The notes under the pieces are model-generated. The model had not been told where the DNA came from. It worked only from the letters and a program-made list of their open reading frames with translations, and searched no databases. 64,000 nucleotides of DNA, from assembly GCA_027483945.1 (NCBI GenBank), contig JAIXTM010000006.1, positions 1-64,000 on the forward strand. The letters are read 5' to 3'. Position numbers and translations under genes: made by a program. Positions 8,116 to 15,991 of this stretch are shown here, piece after piece; position 1 is the first letter of the stretch; each line of letters begins with the position of its first letter. The stretch comes from Hyphomicrobiales bacterium (GTDB taxonomy: Bacteria; Pseudomonadota; Alphaproteobacteria; Rhizobiales; Beijerinckiaceae).

Positions 8116-8543
8116 TACTCTTCCTCTCGTCTCTGGATGACGGCGCGCGCCGCGTCGTCGCGTTCGGGGCCAGGGTCGGCGGTCTGGCCGGTCCGCCATT
8201 CGTTCGGCCGCGCCTGGGGATTGGCCTCAAGGACAGCCGCGATCTTCTGGGGAAGCTCCGGCTCGATCTGGCGCCAACTGCCGGGCATATCGAAGAGCGT
8301 CCAGTCGGTGCATCGCGCAACCGCGGCGCCGGCGGGGAAGACGGTCGCAACGTCGCCCACGAAGGTGCAGATTCCGAAGCCGGAGCCGATGTGGAGCAGG
8401 GTCCACCGCGTCTCGCTGGGCAACAGCGCCCAGCCATCGTGCATCAGCGCCAAGCCGCCGAGCAGATACCCATGCGCTTGGACCGGCGCTCCACCCATCA
8501 TCGCAAGATGAAACGAGCCCCACTCCCAATGGTCGTGGGTCAC
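8115..8543 (-). CDS. Hypothetical protein coupled to rtcB
   Basis: 142 residues from a GTG at 8543 overlapping the upstream stop (GTGA). The N-terminal half (THDHWEWGSFHLAMMGGAP, HGYLLGGLALMHDGWALL) is beta-rich; the C-terminal third is acidic and helical. Its stop shares a base with the rtcB start, so the two are probably translated together. No family recognised. Confidence 0.65.
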   Translation of the reverse strand: MTHDHWEWGSFHLAMMGGAPVQAHGYLLGGLALMHDGWALLPSETRWTLLHIGSGFGICTFVGDVATVFPAGAAVARCTDWTLFDMPGSWRQIEPELPQKIAAVLEANPQARPNEWRTGQTADPGPERDDAARAVIQRREEE

Positions 8544-8737
8544 CGCACGTTGGCCCGCCAGACCGGGAGGCGCTTTCGGCCCTCCTTGATCATCGCAAGG
8601 CGAAAGCATCGGCGCTGGCGCATCGTGCATGCCTCCTTCGGGACGCGCGCCGCCGCACGCAGCGCATCAGCCGCGATCCGAAGCCTGGTGCCCATGGGTA
8701 TCCGGACCATGGGAAGAACGGGCCAGGTTTGCTTCAC
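8540..8737 (-). CDS. Small basic hypothetical protein
   Basis: 65 residues from GTG 8737 (GTGA with the upstream gene). Very basic (RLRIAADALRAAARVPKEA, MRQRRCFRLAMIKEGRKRLP). Possibly RNA- or DNA-binding on charge alone. Confidence 0.55.
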   Translation of the reverse strand: MKQTWPVLPMVRIPMGTRLRIAADALRAAARVPKEACTMRQRRCFRLAMIKEGRKRLPVWRANVR

Positions 8738-9141
8738 GCGGCGGGCTCCTGCTTTTCCGGCGCAGCCGTTGTCGGCTTCGTGCCGGCCAGCGCGGCCTTG
8801 GCGCGCTCCCACATTGCCCTTGCGGCGTTGGCCGGCTGCTCACCCAAGGTCGTCGTCTTCGATGCGGCGCAGAAGGCCAGCGCCTCTTCGAACACCTTCG
8901 CACGCGCGGTCTCTTCCTCGAGATGCCCTTCCAACTCGTCGGCGCGCGCGGTCTCGTCATCAGCGATGGCCTGGATGCGCGCGACCTCGCCCTGCTGGTC
9001 CGGCGCCTGGGCATCGGGCGTGGCATTGCGGATGCGGGCGGCAATGGCCTCCCACTCCGCCGCCTCGTCGGCGGAAGAGATGCGCGCCTTCGAATCGCAG
9101 TGGGCGAGCATCTCGTCCACGAACTGCTGAGCTTCACTCAT
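8734..9141 (-). CDS. Acidic coiled-coil protein
   Basis: 135 residues, mostly helix (ADEAAEWEAIAARIRNA, ETARADELEGHLEEETARAK). Start MSEAQQFVDEML follows an AGGAGATTCCG ribosome site. No enzyme motif. Confidence 0.7.
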   Translation of the reverse strand: MSEAQQFVDEMLAHCDSKARISSADEAAEWEAIAARIRNATPDAQAPDQQGEVARIQAIADDETARADELEGHLEEETARAKVFEEALAFCAASKTTTLGEQPANAARAMWERAKAALAGTKPTTAAPEKQEPAA

Positions 9142-9180
9142 CGGAATCTCCTGGGCCTTGCCCGCTGCTGGCGGCGCCGA

Positions 9181-9381
9181 TCAGCGCCTGTGGTTTTTCT
9201 CGACCGCGGCAAGGCACGCCTCGCCACTGCCGTGCGCGGAATTGCACGCGATGCGGATGACCTCGCGCGTGTGGGCCAAGCTCGCCCATGTGTGGATGCC
9301 TACGGCGGAAAGCCCGATCGCCAGGATCATCACGATGATCATGACGATGATGTTGTCCGAGCCCTCGCCGCGGCCACTCAT
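9181..9381 (-). CDS. Small single-pass membrane protein
   Basis: 66 residues. Residues 10-30 (NIIVMIIVMILAIGLSAVG) form a clear transmembrane helix. The C-terminal part has two cysteines and a basic tail. ATGA overlap with the upstream cupin-like gene. Could be a small inner-membrane phage protein (for example exclusion or lysis accessory); not recognised. Confidence 0.65.
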   Translation of the reverse strand: MSGRGEGSDNIIVMIIVMILAIGLSAVGIHTWASLAHTREVIRIACNSAHGSGEACLAAVEKNHRR

Positions 9382-9926
9382 CCCTCGCAGCCCCGACCGA
9401 TCGTTCCGTCGTTCCGCCCGTCTTCGGTGACACCGCAGAAGTCGCGCCAATGGCGCCAGCCTTGCGGGCAAAGAAAGCCCCACTCGCGGACCTTCGGGCC
9501 GGTGGCGAACAGGGTCCAGACGGGCATCTCCTCCCCGTGCATATTCCGGAGAAGCTCGACGCGATGCGCCATCGTCGCGGAGCGGTAGATTTCCTGGCCC
9601 TCGGCAAAAAGCCGCGGCGGCCCCTCCTGGACGTGCTCGATGTAGCGCCCCTCGAGCATAAGGGAGCGGCTGGCCCACGGGTGGTCGTGCAGGGCTCGGT
9701 CGTCATCGGACCGGCAGAACTGGTGCAGGTAGAGGTTGCACTCCTCGTTGCGCGGGATGAGCCACCAGCGCCGGAGGTAGGGGGCGTCCTCACCACCGAT
9801 CACAAAGTCGGGCGCGCGCTTGCCGGCAAGGTCGTGCCACCAGTCGCAGCCGAAATGCCCGAGCGTCCCAAGGATCTGCATCAGGCGGGTTTGGTCGCCA
9901 TGGGCGACATAGGGAACAATATCCAC
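9378..9926 (-). CDS. Cupin-like conserved phage protein
   Basis: 182 residues. APYLRRWWLIPRNEECNLYL, HQFCRSDDDRALHDHPW, SLMLEGRY, then VWTLFATGPKVREWGF and GWRHWRDF match a well-spread phage family with a cupin-like jelly roll and an H-x-H metal pair (HDHPW). The GTG start at 9926 follows AAAGGAG and lies about 20 nt downstream of the predicted transcription start; the longer ATG at 9956 would overlap the promoter. Biological role unknown. Confidence 0.8.
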   Translation of the reverse strand: MDIVPYVAHGDQTRLMQILGTLGHFGCDWWHDLAGKRAPDFVIGGEDAPYLRRWWLIPRNEECNLYLHQFCRSDDDRALHDHPWASRSLMLEGRYIEHVQEGPPRLFAEGQEIYRSATMAHRVELLRNMHGEEMPVWTLFATGPKVREWGFLCPQGWRHWRDFCGVTEDGRNDGTIGRGCEG

Positions 9927-9951
9927 GCTCGGCTCCTTTTCGGTCGCCGGG

Positions 9952-10006
9952 ACCATATGGGCCAGTCAAAAGAGGGTCAAGAAAAATCGCAACCGATTGC
10001 GATTAA
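9952..10006 (-). promoter_or_regulatory. Repressor operator with leftward promoter
   Basis: Operator 9983-10006 (AAAATCGCAA, CCGA, TTGCGATTAA). Leftward -35 TTGACC (9980-9975), 17 bp, -10 TATGGT (9957-9952). The operator's right end contains the stop codon of the upstream gene at 10003. Confidence 0.75.
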
Positions 10007-10335
10007 GGCTTGCTTCGGATGGCGACCCGGAACGCCTCGTCCTCGCGGATGCCGCGATTGCGCTGGCTCTGGTAGACGCGCCGCTGCTGTTCCGTCATCT
10101 GCTGCGGCCCGACAACCTGGCGCACCGGCGCCGGCTTGCTCGGCTCCGGCAAGGACGGAGCGATCTTCTCAAGCAGCGCGCGGCGCGCCTCTTCGTTTTC
10201 GCGCCGGGTTTGCTGCTGCCTTTCGCGGGCTTCGGCCCGGCGCTCCGGCGTCCAAGCCTGGCGCGCCTCGCGCGCCTTGCGACTGGCTTCCAGCGCCTGC
10301 TCGGCGCGTCCTCGCTTGCCGTCCCCTTCGGTCAT
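10003..10335 (-). CDS. Basic/charged helical protein
   Basis: 110 residues (MTEGDGKRGRAEQALEASRK...). Long Arg/Glu-rich helix (ERRAEARERQQQTRRENEEARR) followed by a C-terminal RGIREDEAFRVAIRSKP. ATGA start overlap. The stop lies inside an operator. Unknown function. Confidence 0.65.
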   Translation of the reverse strand: MTEGDGKRGRAEQALEASRKAREARQAWTPERRAEARERQQQTRRENEEARRALLEKIAPSLPEPSKPAPVRQVVGPQQMTEQQRRVYQSQRNRGIREDEAFRVAIRSKP

Positions 10336-10622
10336 CGCTGGTCGTTGGCTGGCCCGCCCGCGGCGCACCTGATAAGATGGCTCACCGCCGCGGCCACCAC
10401 AGCCGGGCTCTCACCTAGGCGCTTCGCCAGCAGAGCCACAGCCGCGATGTGCGCCATCAAGGCGCCATCGGATTCAACCCCCCGAATCAGAGCCTCCCCG
10501 AAGAAGGCCGACGTCAGGTCGGTCGTCTGCTGGCGGGTCGAAGAGCCCAGCATGCGATTGGCAAAGCGGCGAACGGCGGCGTCGAACTCCTCCGTCCCTT
10601 GCTCCGGCGCGCGCGGCTCCAT
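10332..10622 (-). CDS. Hypothetical helical protein
   Basis: 96 residues from MEPRAPEQGTEEFDAAVRR. Start shares a base with the methyltransferase stop (TGATG). All-helical with no recognised motif. Confidence 0.6.
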   Translation of the reverse strand: MEPRAPEQGTEEFDAAVRRFANRMLGSSTRQQTTDLTSAFFGEALIRGVESDGALMAHIAAVALLAKRLGESPAVVAAAVSHLIRCAAGGPANDQR

Positions 10623-11188
10623 CAGCGCAACCACGCGAGATGCGTCGGGCCGACGTGCGCGCGGTCCCAGACATACCAGGCGAAGGCGATAGGGCCTCCG
10701 TCGTCATCGTCGCCGGCCAGGCGCGCCGGGCGAAACTTCACCCGGCGGGAGAAGACCCAGACGCGCGCTGGCGGATGCGCGGCAAAGAGCCGCCCCCGGC
10801 TCTGCCCCTCGAGCCACGCGAGCCGGCAGAGCATCGCCACCTTGCCCGGGCAGCGCGCACGGGCGTGGCGAACGAAGTCCTCCGCCAGCTTGAAGGGCGG
10901 ATTGGTGACCACGTGATCCGCCCGGGTCTGATAGTCGAGCAGGAAGTCGACGCCCCCCGTGCCATAGCCACGGTCGATCAGGTCTGTGCTGATGACCTCA
11001 AGGCCGGCCTGCTCGAGAACGCAGGACATGGCGCCATCACCGCAGGCCGGCTCCCAGACAACACCGGAGAACGGCTCCACCTTCAGCAGCGCCGCCGTGG
11101 CCCAGGGTGGCGTGGGGTAGAAGTGGTCGCGCTCGCCCTTCGCCTTGGTGCGGATATGGCCCGCCGCGTAGTGGGCGCCGGCTTCCAT
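10622..11188 (-). CDS. DNA methyltransferase, N6-adenine type
   Basis: 188 residues. FYPTPPWATAALL near the N-terminus, WEPACGDGAMS (motif I, SAM binding) and VVTNPPFK (motif IV, NPPF) are in the order of small phage adenine methyltransferases; STDLIDRGYG is motif II. No restriction enzyme gene is nearby, so it probably modifies phage DNA against host restriction. The target sequence cannot be told from the protein. Confidence 0.85.
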   Translation of the reverse strand: MEAGAHYAAGHIRTKAKGERDHFYPTPPWATAALLKVEPFSGVVWEPACGDGAMSCVLEQAGLEVISTDLIDRGYGTGGVDFLLDYQTRADHVVTNPPFKLAEDFVRHARARCPGKVAMLCRLAWLEGQSRGRLFAAHPPARVWVFSRRVKFRPARLAGDDDDGGPIAFAWYVWDRAHVGPTHLAWLR

Positions 11189-11475
11189 CAGGCGGCCTCT
11201 TCCACCGGGAGTGGGAGCGCGAGCCCGACCTCATGGCCGCGATTGGTCAATTCCCACTCGTAATAGCCCGCCTTCCCATCCGCTTGCGTGAGGCAGGATA
11301 GCTCGAGGGCTTCCAACGTCTGCAGGACGTTCCACCGCCCGCGGACGCCGCGGCCGTGCCCATCCTTCTTCGCCCAGAAGAGTCGCCCGTTCTGCCGGGC
11401 CGCCGTCGCCAGGATGCGACGCTGCGCTTCCGAGAGGACGATCCCGTATGGCTCGACCACGCGCGGATTAGACAT
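11188..11475 (-). CDS. Winged-helix-like small protein
   Basis: 95 residues from MSNPRVVEPYGIVLSE. AQRRILATAARQNGRLFW, LQTLEALELSCLTQ and YEWELTNRGHEVG give helix-helix-wing with the LTNRG pattern common to MarR-like domains. TGATG overlap with the methyltransferase start; DNA binding is inferred. Confidence 0.6.
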   Translation of the reverse strand: MSNPRVVEPYGIVLSEAQRRILATAARQNGRLFWAKKDGHGRGVRGRWNVLQTLEALELSCLTQADGKAGYYEWELTNRGHEVGLALPLPVEEAA

Positions 11476-12262
11476 GGTCGGCGGCCTCCGTGGCTGGCAT
11501 CGTCTCCTGGCCGGTCGGGGCCAGGCTGCCGTTCCAATTCCAGACCGGCGCGCCGCCCGAAATCTCCGGGAGCAGGTGGCCATCCACCTTGTCGGGGCGG
11601 ACCCACTTCGCGGCGAAGTCGAACGCCCCATGGCGTTCAACCACCCAGACGGCACCCTCAATCGGATCAAGCGCGCCGTGGGCGCCCTGCCGGCCGGTCC
11701 AGATTCCCATGTCGGACATAGCCGTCTCGATGGAGCAGGGAGGCCCGAGCGAAAGCAGCGCCGCCTCGCGCAGCCCGGCGCGGCCGGCGACGTCCAGCAT
11801 CTTCCGCATCGGCTGGCGCTTCGGCCCTTCGATCAGGGCAAAGGCCACGAACAGGTCGCGCGGCTCCACAATCTCGTATCGGATGCCGTGGGCCTGCAGG
11901 AGCCATTCGCCCACAATGCGCTCACCCGGGCGCAACGCCGCACGCAGGCGCGCTTCGCGCAGCCGAACCCATTCGGCGAAAGCGTGGTGTTGCTCGAATG
12001 GCGACGTTTCGGCCAGGTATCCAGCGCGCGTCAGGGCCATGATCTGCCCGGCGACATTTGCGACCGCGCAGCAAGATCCGTCGAGCTTCTCGGTGACCCA
12101 GACCTCGTCGTGCTTGTCGCGCGCGCGCTCGGTGCAGATGGCGGCCTGGCCCGCGTTGATGGACCAGTCACCCGGGCCGAGGCGGCTGCCCGGCAGGTGC
12201 GGCGTCGAGCCGTAAGCTCTCCCGCCTGCCGGCTTCTTCGGGACGCGACCTTCAGGCTGCAT
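11468..12262 (-). CDS. ATP-dependent RNA ligase-like nucleotidyltransferase
   Basis: 264 residues. Motif I VWVTEKLDGS has the probable nucleotidyl lysine K59 (KxDGS), motif III is IVGEWLL (118-123), motif IV EGAVWVVE (202-209), and motif V AAKWVRPDK (218-226). This is the order of the adenylylating core of the T4 Rnl2/RNA_ligase fold; there is no OB domain, so the protein is compact. The family seals 3'-OH/5'-phosphate RNA nicks. With rtcB in the same phage both chemistries of RNA sealing are covered. A DNA ligase is possible but less likely at this size. Confidence 0.82.
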   Translation of the reverse strand: MQPEGRVPKKPAGGRAYGSTPHLPGSRLGPGDWSINAGQAAICTERARDKHDEVWVTEKLDGSCCAVANVAGQIMALTRAGYLAETSPFEQHHAFAEWVRLREARLRAALRPGERIVGEWLLQAHGIRYEIVEPRDLFVAFALIEGPKRQPMRKMLDVAGRAGLREAALLSLGPPCSIETAMSDMGIWTGRQGAHGALDPIEGAVWVVERHGAFDFAAKWVRPDKVDGHLLPEISGGAPVWNWNGSLAPTGQETMPATEAADHV

Positions 12263-12593
12263 GGAGCCCTCCATCGAACTTGCTGCGGCGCATCCGGAAG
12301 AAGTCGGCGTGATCGGGAAATTCCCGCGCCCACTTCCGAGCGTAGAGGCTGGTGAAGTTGTTGTTGGCCTTGAAGCCGCTGCCGTCCTGCTGGGCGGCGT
12401 CGGTCTCCCACCGGATGCGGTGGAGGATCGCGTCGGCGCTGTAGTGCTTGAAGCCGAGGCGGATACGGTCCCAGGCGAAGTGGCAGAACAGGTGCCAGAC
12501 GCGCGGATTCGCCTCGTCGAACGCGTGGAAGGCGCGTTCGACTTCCGGCTTCGGCCGCCAATCGAAGAGGCTGGGCTGCTCAGCGTGCGACAC
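12252..12593 (-). CDS. Conserved hypothetical phage protein
   Basis: 113 residues. FDEANPRVWHLFCHFA, HYSADAILHRIRWET and FKANNNFTSLYARKW are signatures, from memory, of a conserved protein in many proteobacterial phages. No enzymatic role is known to me. Its 3' end overlaps the ligase start by 11 nt. Confidence 0.75.
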   Translation of the reverse strand: MSHAEQPSLFDWRPKPEVERAFHAFDEANPRVWHLFCHFAWDRIRLGFKHYSADAILHRIRWETDAAQQDGSGFKANNNFTSLYARKWAREFPDHADFFRMRRSKFDGGLHAA

Positions 12594-12828
12594 GGGGCCG
12601 CTCCGGCCAGGGCAAAGCCGCCGGCAGCACGCGCTTCAGCGTCAGATGGGCCGCGCCGATGGATGGCGTATGGGGGAGGCAGATGGGGCTGACCCAGGCG
12701 ACGTCGCGCAGGCGCAGCCACGCCTGGCCGGTCCAGACCTCGATTCCGACCGGCTCGCCCGATCGTCCCGCAACTTGCCGCGTGGTGCCCGGATCAGGCT
12801 CCGGCCGCGGAGATACCGCCTCAAGCAT
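12580..12828 (-). CDS. Hypothetical first gene of leftward operon
   Basis: 82 residues from MLEAVSPRPEPDPGTT, just downstream of the predicted start near 12848. EVWTGQAWLRLRDVAWVSP looks like a beta-rich core. Overlaps the next gene by 14 nt. Confidence 0.6.
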   Translation of the reverse strand: MLEAVSPRPEPDPGTTRQVAGRSGEPVGIEVWTGQAWLRLRDVAWVSPICLPHTPSIGAAHLTLKRVLPAALPWPERPRVAR

Positions 12829-12838
12829 GATGCCCTCA

Positions 12839-12910
12839 TTCGCAATGGGTTGCGAAAATAGGCGGCAAGGCGGTGATGGGCAAGATAAAATCGCAACACG
12901 TTGCGATTCG
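12839..12910 (-). promoter_or_regulatory. Double operator with leftward promoter
   Basis: Operator at 12887-12910 (AAAATCGCAA, CACG, TTGCGATTCG) and a second, shorter inverted repeat at 12839-12856 (TTCGCAA, TGGG, TTGCGAA). Leftward promoter between them: -35 TTGCCC (12883-12878), 17 bp, -10 TATTTT (12860-12855). The second repeat covers the predicted start point, a good position for repression. Confidence 0.75.
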
Positions 12911-12933
12911 TCGCCGTCGGACGCTGAATATGG

Positions 12934-12962
12934 TGGACATGGGCGCGTCGCGGCCCTATATA
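12934..12962 (+). promoter_or_regulatory. Strong rightward sigma70-like promoter
   Basis: TGGACA (12934-12939), exactly 17 bp, TATATA (12957-12962). No protein gene follows on this strand; transcription would run into the terminator at 13007-13033. Confidence 0.65.
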
Positions 12963-12968
12963 CGGGGC

Positions 12969-13033
12969 AGGGTTCCTTCACCCCTCCGGCTAGTCACCGG
13001 ACCAAGCCCCCGGCCCCAAAGGCCGGGGGTTTT
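12969..13033 (+). ncRNA. Candidate small structured RNA
   Basis: About 65 nt between a near-consensus promoter and an intrinsic terminator. Three hairpins can be drawn: AGGG/CCCT around 12969-12985, TCCGG-CTAGTCA-CCGGA at 12985-13001, and the terminator CCCCCGGCC-CCAAA-GGCCGGGGG at 13007-13029 plus TTTT. No reading frame of useful size. It lies between the leftward operon at 12828 and the convergent end of the primase gene. Temperate phages often carry such RNAs (for example lambda OOP); the target is unknown. Confidence 0.55.
13007..13033 (+). terminator. Rho-independent terminator
   Basis: 9-bp perfect G+C stem (CCCCCGGCC/GGCCGGGGG), 5-nt loop CCAAA, then TTTT. The T-run is on the plus strand, so it serves the candidate small RNA and not the leftward primase transcript. 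Confidence 0.8.
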
Positions 13034-13043
13034 GCGTTTCGGG

Positions 13044-15947
13044 CTAGACGTTCCGCCAGTCGGCATCAGCGCCGTAGGCTTCGCCGTTCGGCCCCTGCCA
13101 GGGGATGTAGCGCCCCGTGGCGAAGTCGAACTTGAACACGGCGGATGCGCCCTTCTGACCAGCGAAGCGGTCGCGCGCCTTAAGCGTCGTGAACTCCACC
13201 GGCGTCTCGCGCGGCTTGTAGGCTTCGCCCGTGGCCTTGTTCTTCCAGAGGCGCCGGATGGCGAAACCCATGTCGGTCGCCGCGTCCCAGGCATGTCCGC
13301 CGCTCACGTCCTGCAGGCTGAGCGGGTCGTCGACGCGCTTCCCATCCTTGCCTCTCGGCAGCTTCGTCGGGTGCGCCACGATCCATATGTGGATGTTGTT
13401 CCGCTGCGCGCAGACCTGCAGCGCATCCAGCAGGTCAAGCACGAAGTCGTTCTCGCTGCCGGTAAGCCCTGGCGGCTTGCCCACTCGGTTGTAGGGGTCG
13501 ACCACCGCGCCGTCGATGCCGTATCGCCGGACCTGGTATTCGATCATCTGGATCAGCCAATCCACGTCCGCCCGCCGCTTCTTCCCAGCGTTCGCCTGCC
13601 GATCGAATTTCAGGAAGTGGAAGTGCTGGCTGAGCCAGGCCCGATACGAACGGACCTCTTCGATGCCCAGCCGCGGGGATGGGCCATCAAAGAACGGGGC
13701 GCGCGCTGCCTTTTCCAGCAGGTTCACCGCATGCCGGGCCGGGTCGTTCTCCGGCGAGAACACCGTGAACTTCCAGTCGCTCCCCAGCGCCATGTTGACG
13801 ATCATGTTGTCGACGAAGGTGGAGTTATGCGTGACCACCATCTCGTGGCCAGCCAGGAAGAGGCGGTCCGGGCTACTCACCGCGATGCACCGCACCGGAA
13901 CCGAGTCGACCGGCTCGATAGAGCGGATGATTCGCCACCGCTTCTTCAAGACGCGGCCAACTAGGGGCGCGACCTTGCGGGGGATGGTCGCAACCGGCGC
14001 GCCCGGCCGGAAGGTGATTCGCCATTTCGGCCCGCAATCGCGCCCATTGAGCCGCGCACGCCCCTCTTTCGCGCCACCAGTCACGAAACCCAAGCTGCGG
14101 ATGAGGGCCACGATATCTTGCGCCAAGCGGGGCGAGCAGCAGACGATCTCAACCTGCCCGGTCTTTCCGACATGCCCATCAGTATCGACCAGCCCACGAA
14201 GAAGCGCGGCCCGCTGTTCTGCCGAAGCAAGCAGATACGCTTGCGGAATATGCTTTGAGCCGAGAACCCCGGCCGCCCGAAGCCTGGCCTTCAATCCATA
14301 CACCCCGAACCGCCCGGCTGTTGCGGAGCGCTCATTCACCGAGAAGCCGTCCGCGCGAATGCCGGCGATCACCTCCTCATCGAAGCTGGTGATCACCCCA
14401 TCGGCGCTAGAGCCATCGCCAAGCCAAGCGCCCATCGTGTAGGGCGGGACCGGCAAATCTGCGTGCTCACCGGCCAGAACCGGAGGGAGCGGGACAGCCC
14501 AATTGGGAGCGCCGCCGTCGGTGCGCGTCGGGCTGGCCGCCATCTCCTTGGTCGTCCTCACCTTCGGCACAGAGACCTTATGGCGCTGGTCCCTCCCTCG
14601 TGGTGCAGTCTCCGGCTTGCGCCGCGACTGCTGCGCCATGGAGATCCGTTCGAGCCGCGTCGAGGCGAACCACTGGTGGTCGGCATCTGCAATGATGGAG
14701 GCACCGTCGGAAAAGGTCACCCGGTAACAGGGCCGCCCCAGCATCACCTTCGTCGCGTGCGTAATGCGGCAAGGCCGGCCATCGGCGCCATAGACCTCAT
14801 CACCCACGGCAAGGTCGCCCATCGCCTTGTAGCCGCATGGGGTTGGGACCGGGGTGTCGACAGCCAGGGCTTTCCCCTCATTCGGCAGCCCGGTCACCAC
14901 CGTGACCTGCCCGCGCAGGACCCGGTAAATGTCGTCGAGCGCGCCATCGAACCCGACGCTGGTCCACTCGATCGTGCGGCCGCGATGCATCGCCTCGATC
15001 TCGCCCCATAGGTCATTGATCGTGACCTCGCCCTCGACCGGGACGGCGACAGGGTTGTCCAGGATGCGGCGAAGCTCCTCCTCGCCGGCAACCATCAGGG
15101 TCTGGTTCGCGTCGTTCATCTGGGTGCCGTCGATGGCGGGCCAGTGGATCACCCACGCCTTGTGCCGACCAACCCGCCTGATGATCTCCCGGGCCAGAGC
15201 CCGGCCGGGCGCGTCGGCATCCGTGGCGATGATGATCCGCTCCGCCGCCTCGAAATGCTCGGCGCACGCGTCCATCCACGCCATCTTCGGGCTATCGACC
15301 GGGAGATCCTTCTCCGGGGCGCCATCGGGCGCCGAGATGCAGGCGGCGAAGCCGACGGCGAGTGCTGATAGGCGATCAATTTCGCCCTCAACGATCAGGA
15401 TTTCTCTGGCCCCGATGATGCTGTCAAAGCCGTATGGGAGCGGCTCGGCGTCCTTCTCCTGCCGGAACCATTTTTTGATGGGCTCCCGATATTTGACGTT
15501 GGTGATTTCGCCACCCTTGAAGAACGGGAAGGCCACCACCGTCTCGACCTGCTCGGATTGCGGCATCCAGACCTGGGCCGCGAAGATTCGTTCCTGCTCG
15601 ACGATGCGCTCCGGGATACCTCGGCTCGCAAGCCAGTCGAGGACCGCCCGTTGCGGCGGGACCGGCCTGATGGATGGCCGCTTGTAGACCTTCCGTTCGG
15701 CGCCCCTGATCTTGGCGAGGCGCCCGGTTCCAGTCCATCCCGACCACCCGCAGTGGTGGCACTTCCAGACCGCCTTCATATCCCCGCCATCGTGGGAAAG
15801 CGTCACCGAGAGGCAGGGGTCGGTCTTCTTCTTCCGGGTGTGGCTGCACGCCGGGCAGGTCGTCTTGTGATCGCCTTCCCGCACCGACCGGAGCTTGATT
15901 CCTGGCGCGGGCACGACGCTCAGAAGCGCATCAACAATGTTTGTCAT
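13044..15947 (-). CDS. Primase-helicase (T7 gp4/Twinkle type) containing an intein
   Basis: 967 residues; 618 after removal of a 349-residue intein at 360-708. N-terminal zinc site C31-x2-C34 and C63-x2-C66, TOPRIM motifs ILIVEGEID (183-191) and IIATDADAPGRA (239-250), then a RecA-type helicase with Walker A GLPNEGK|S split by the intein, Walker B GAVVDPYN and a C-terminal DnaB-like core (IWIVAHPTK, QDVSGGHAWDAATD). The mature protein would prime and unwind DNA at the phage fork. The ATG follows a GAAGGA site and a leader hairpin under the 16011 operator. Confidence 0.92.
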   Translation of the reverse strand: MTNIVDALLSVVPAPGIKLRSVREGDHKTTCPACSHTRKKKTDPCLSVTLSHDGGDMKAVWKCHHCGWSGWTGTGRLAKIRGAERKVYKRPSIRPVPPQRAVLDWLASRGIPERIVEQERIFAAQVWMPQSEQVETVVAFPFFKGGEITNVKYREPIKKWFRQEKDAEPLPYGFDSIIGAREILIVEGEIDRLSALAVGFAACISAPDGAPEKDLPVDSPKMAWMDACAEHFEAAERIIIATDADAPGRALAREIIRRVGRHKAWVIHWPAIDGTQMNDANQTLMVAGEEELRRILDNPVAVPVEGEVTINDLWGEIEAMHRGRTIEWTSVGFDGALDDIYRVLRGQVTVVTGLPNEGKALAVDTPVPTPCGYKAMGDLAVGDEVYGADGRPCRITHATKVMLGRPCYRVTFSDGASIIADADHQWFASTRLERISMAQQSRRKPETAPRGRDQRHKVSVPKVRTTKEMAASPTRTDGGAPNWAVPLPPVLAGEHADLPVPPYTMGAWLGDGSSADGVITSFDEEVIAGIRADGFSVNERSATAGRFGVYGLKARLRAAGVLGSKHIPQAYLLASAEQRAALLRGLVDTDGHVGKTGQVEIVCCSPRLAQDIVALIRSLGFVTGGAKEGRARLNGRDCGPKWRITFRPGAPVATIPRKVAPLVGRVLKKRWRIIRSIEPVDSVPVRCIAVSSPDRLFLAGHEMVVTHNSTFVDNMIVNMALGSDWKFTVFSPENDPARHAVNLLEKAARAPFFDGPSPRLGIEEVRSYRAWLSQHFHFLKFDRQANAGKKRRADVDWLIQMIEYQVRRYGIDGAVVDPYNRVGKPPGLTGSENDFVLDLLDALQVCAQRNNIHIWIVAHPTKLPRGKDGKRVDDPLSLQDVSGGHAWDAATDMGFAIRRLWKNKATGEAYKPRETPVEFTTLKARDRFAGQKGASAVFKFDFATGRYIPWQGPNGEAYGADADWRNV
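13824..14870 (-). other. Class 3 intein with LAGLIDADG endonuclease
   Basis: Residues 360-708 of the primase-helicase, inserted between K and S of the Walker A motif. It begins with Ala, not Cys or Ser (ALAVDTPVPTPCGYKAMGDL), and ends VVTHN before +1 Ser. A Trp follows the block B His (DADHQW), a Cys sits in block F (VPVRCIAV), and the Thr is in VVTHN: the W-C-T set of class 3 inteins, which splice through a block F branch point. Endonuclease blocks are MGAWLGDGSS and LLRGLVDTDGHV. Both acidic residues are intact, so homing activity is plausible. Confidence 0.88.
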
Positions 15948-15991
15948 GGTGATCCTTCGAACATCGCCGGGTGGTCATCCCGGCGGTGCAC

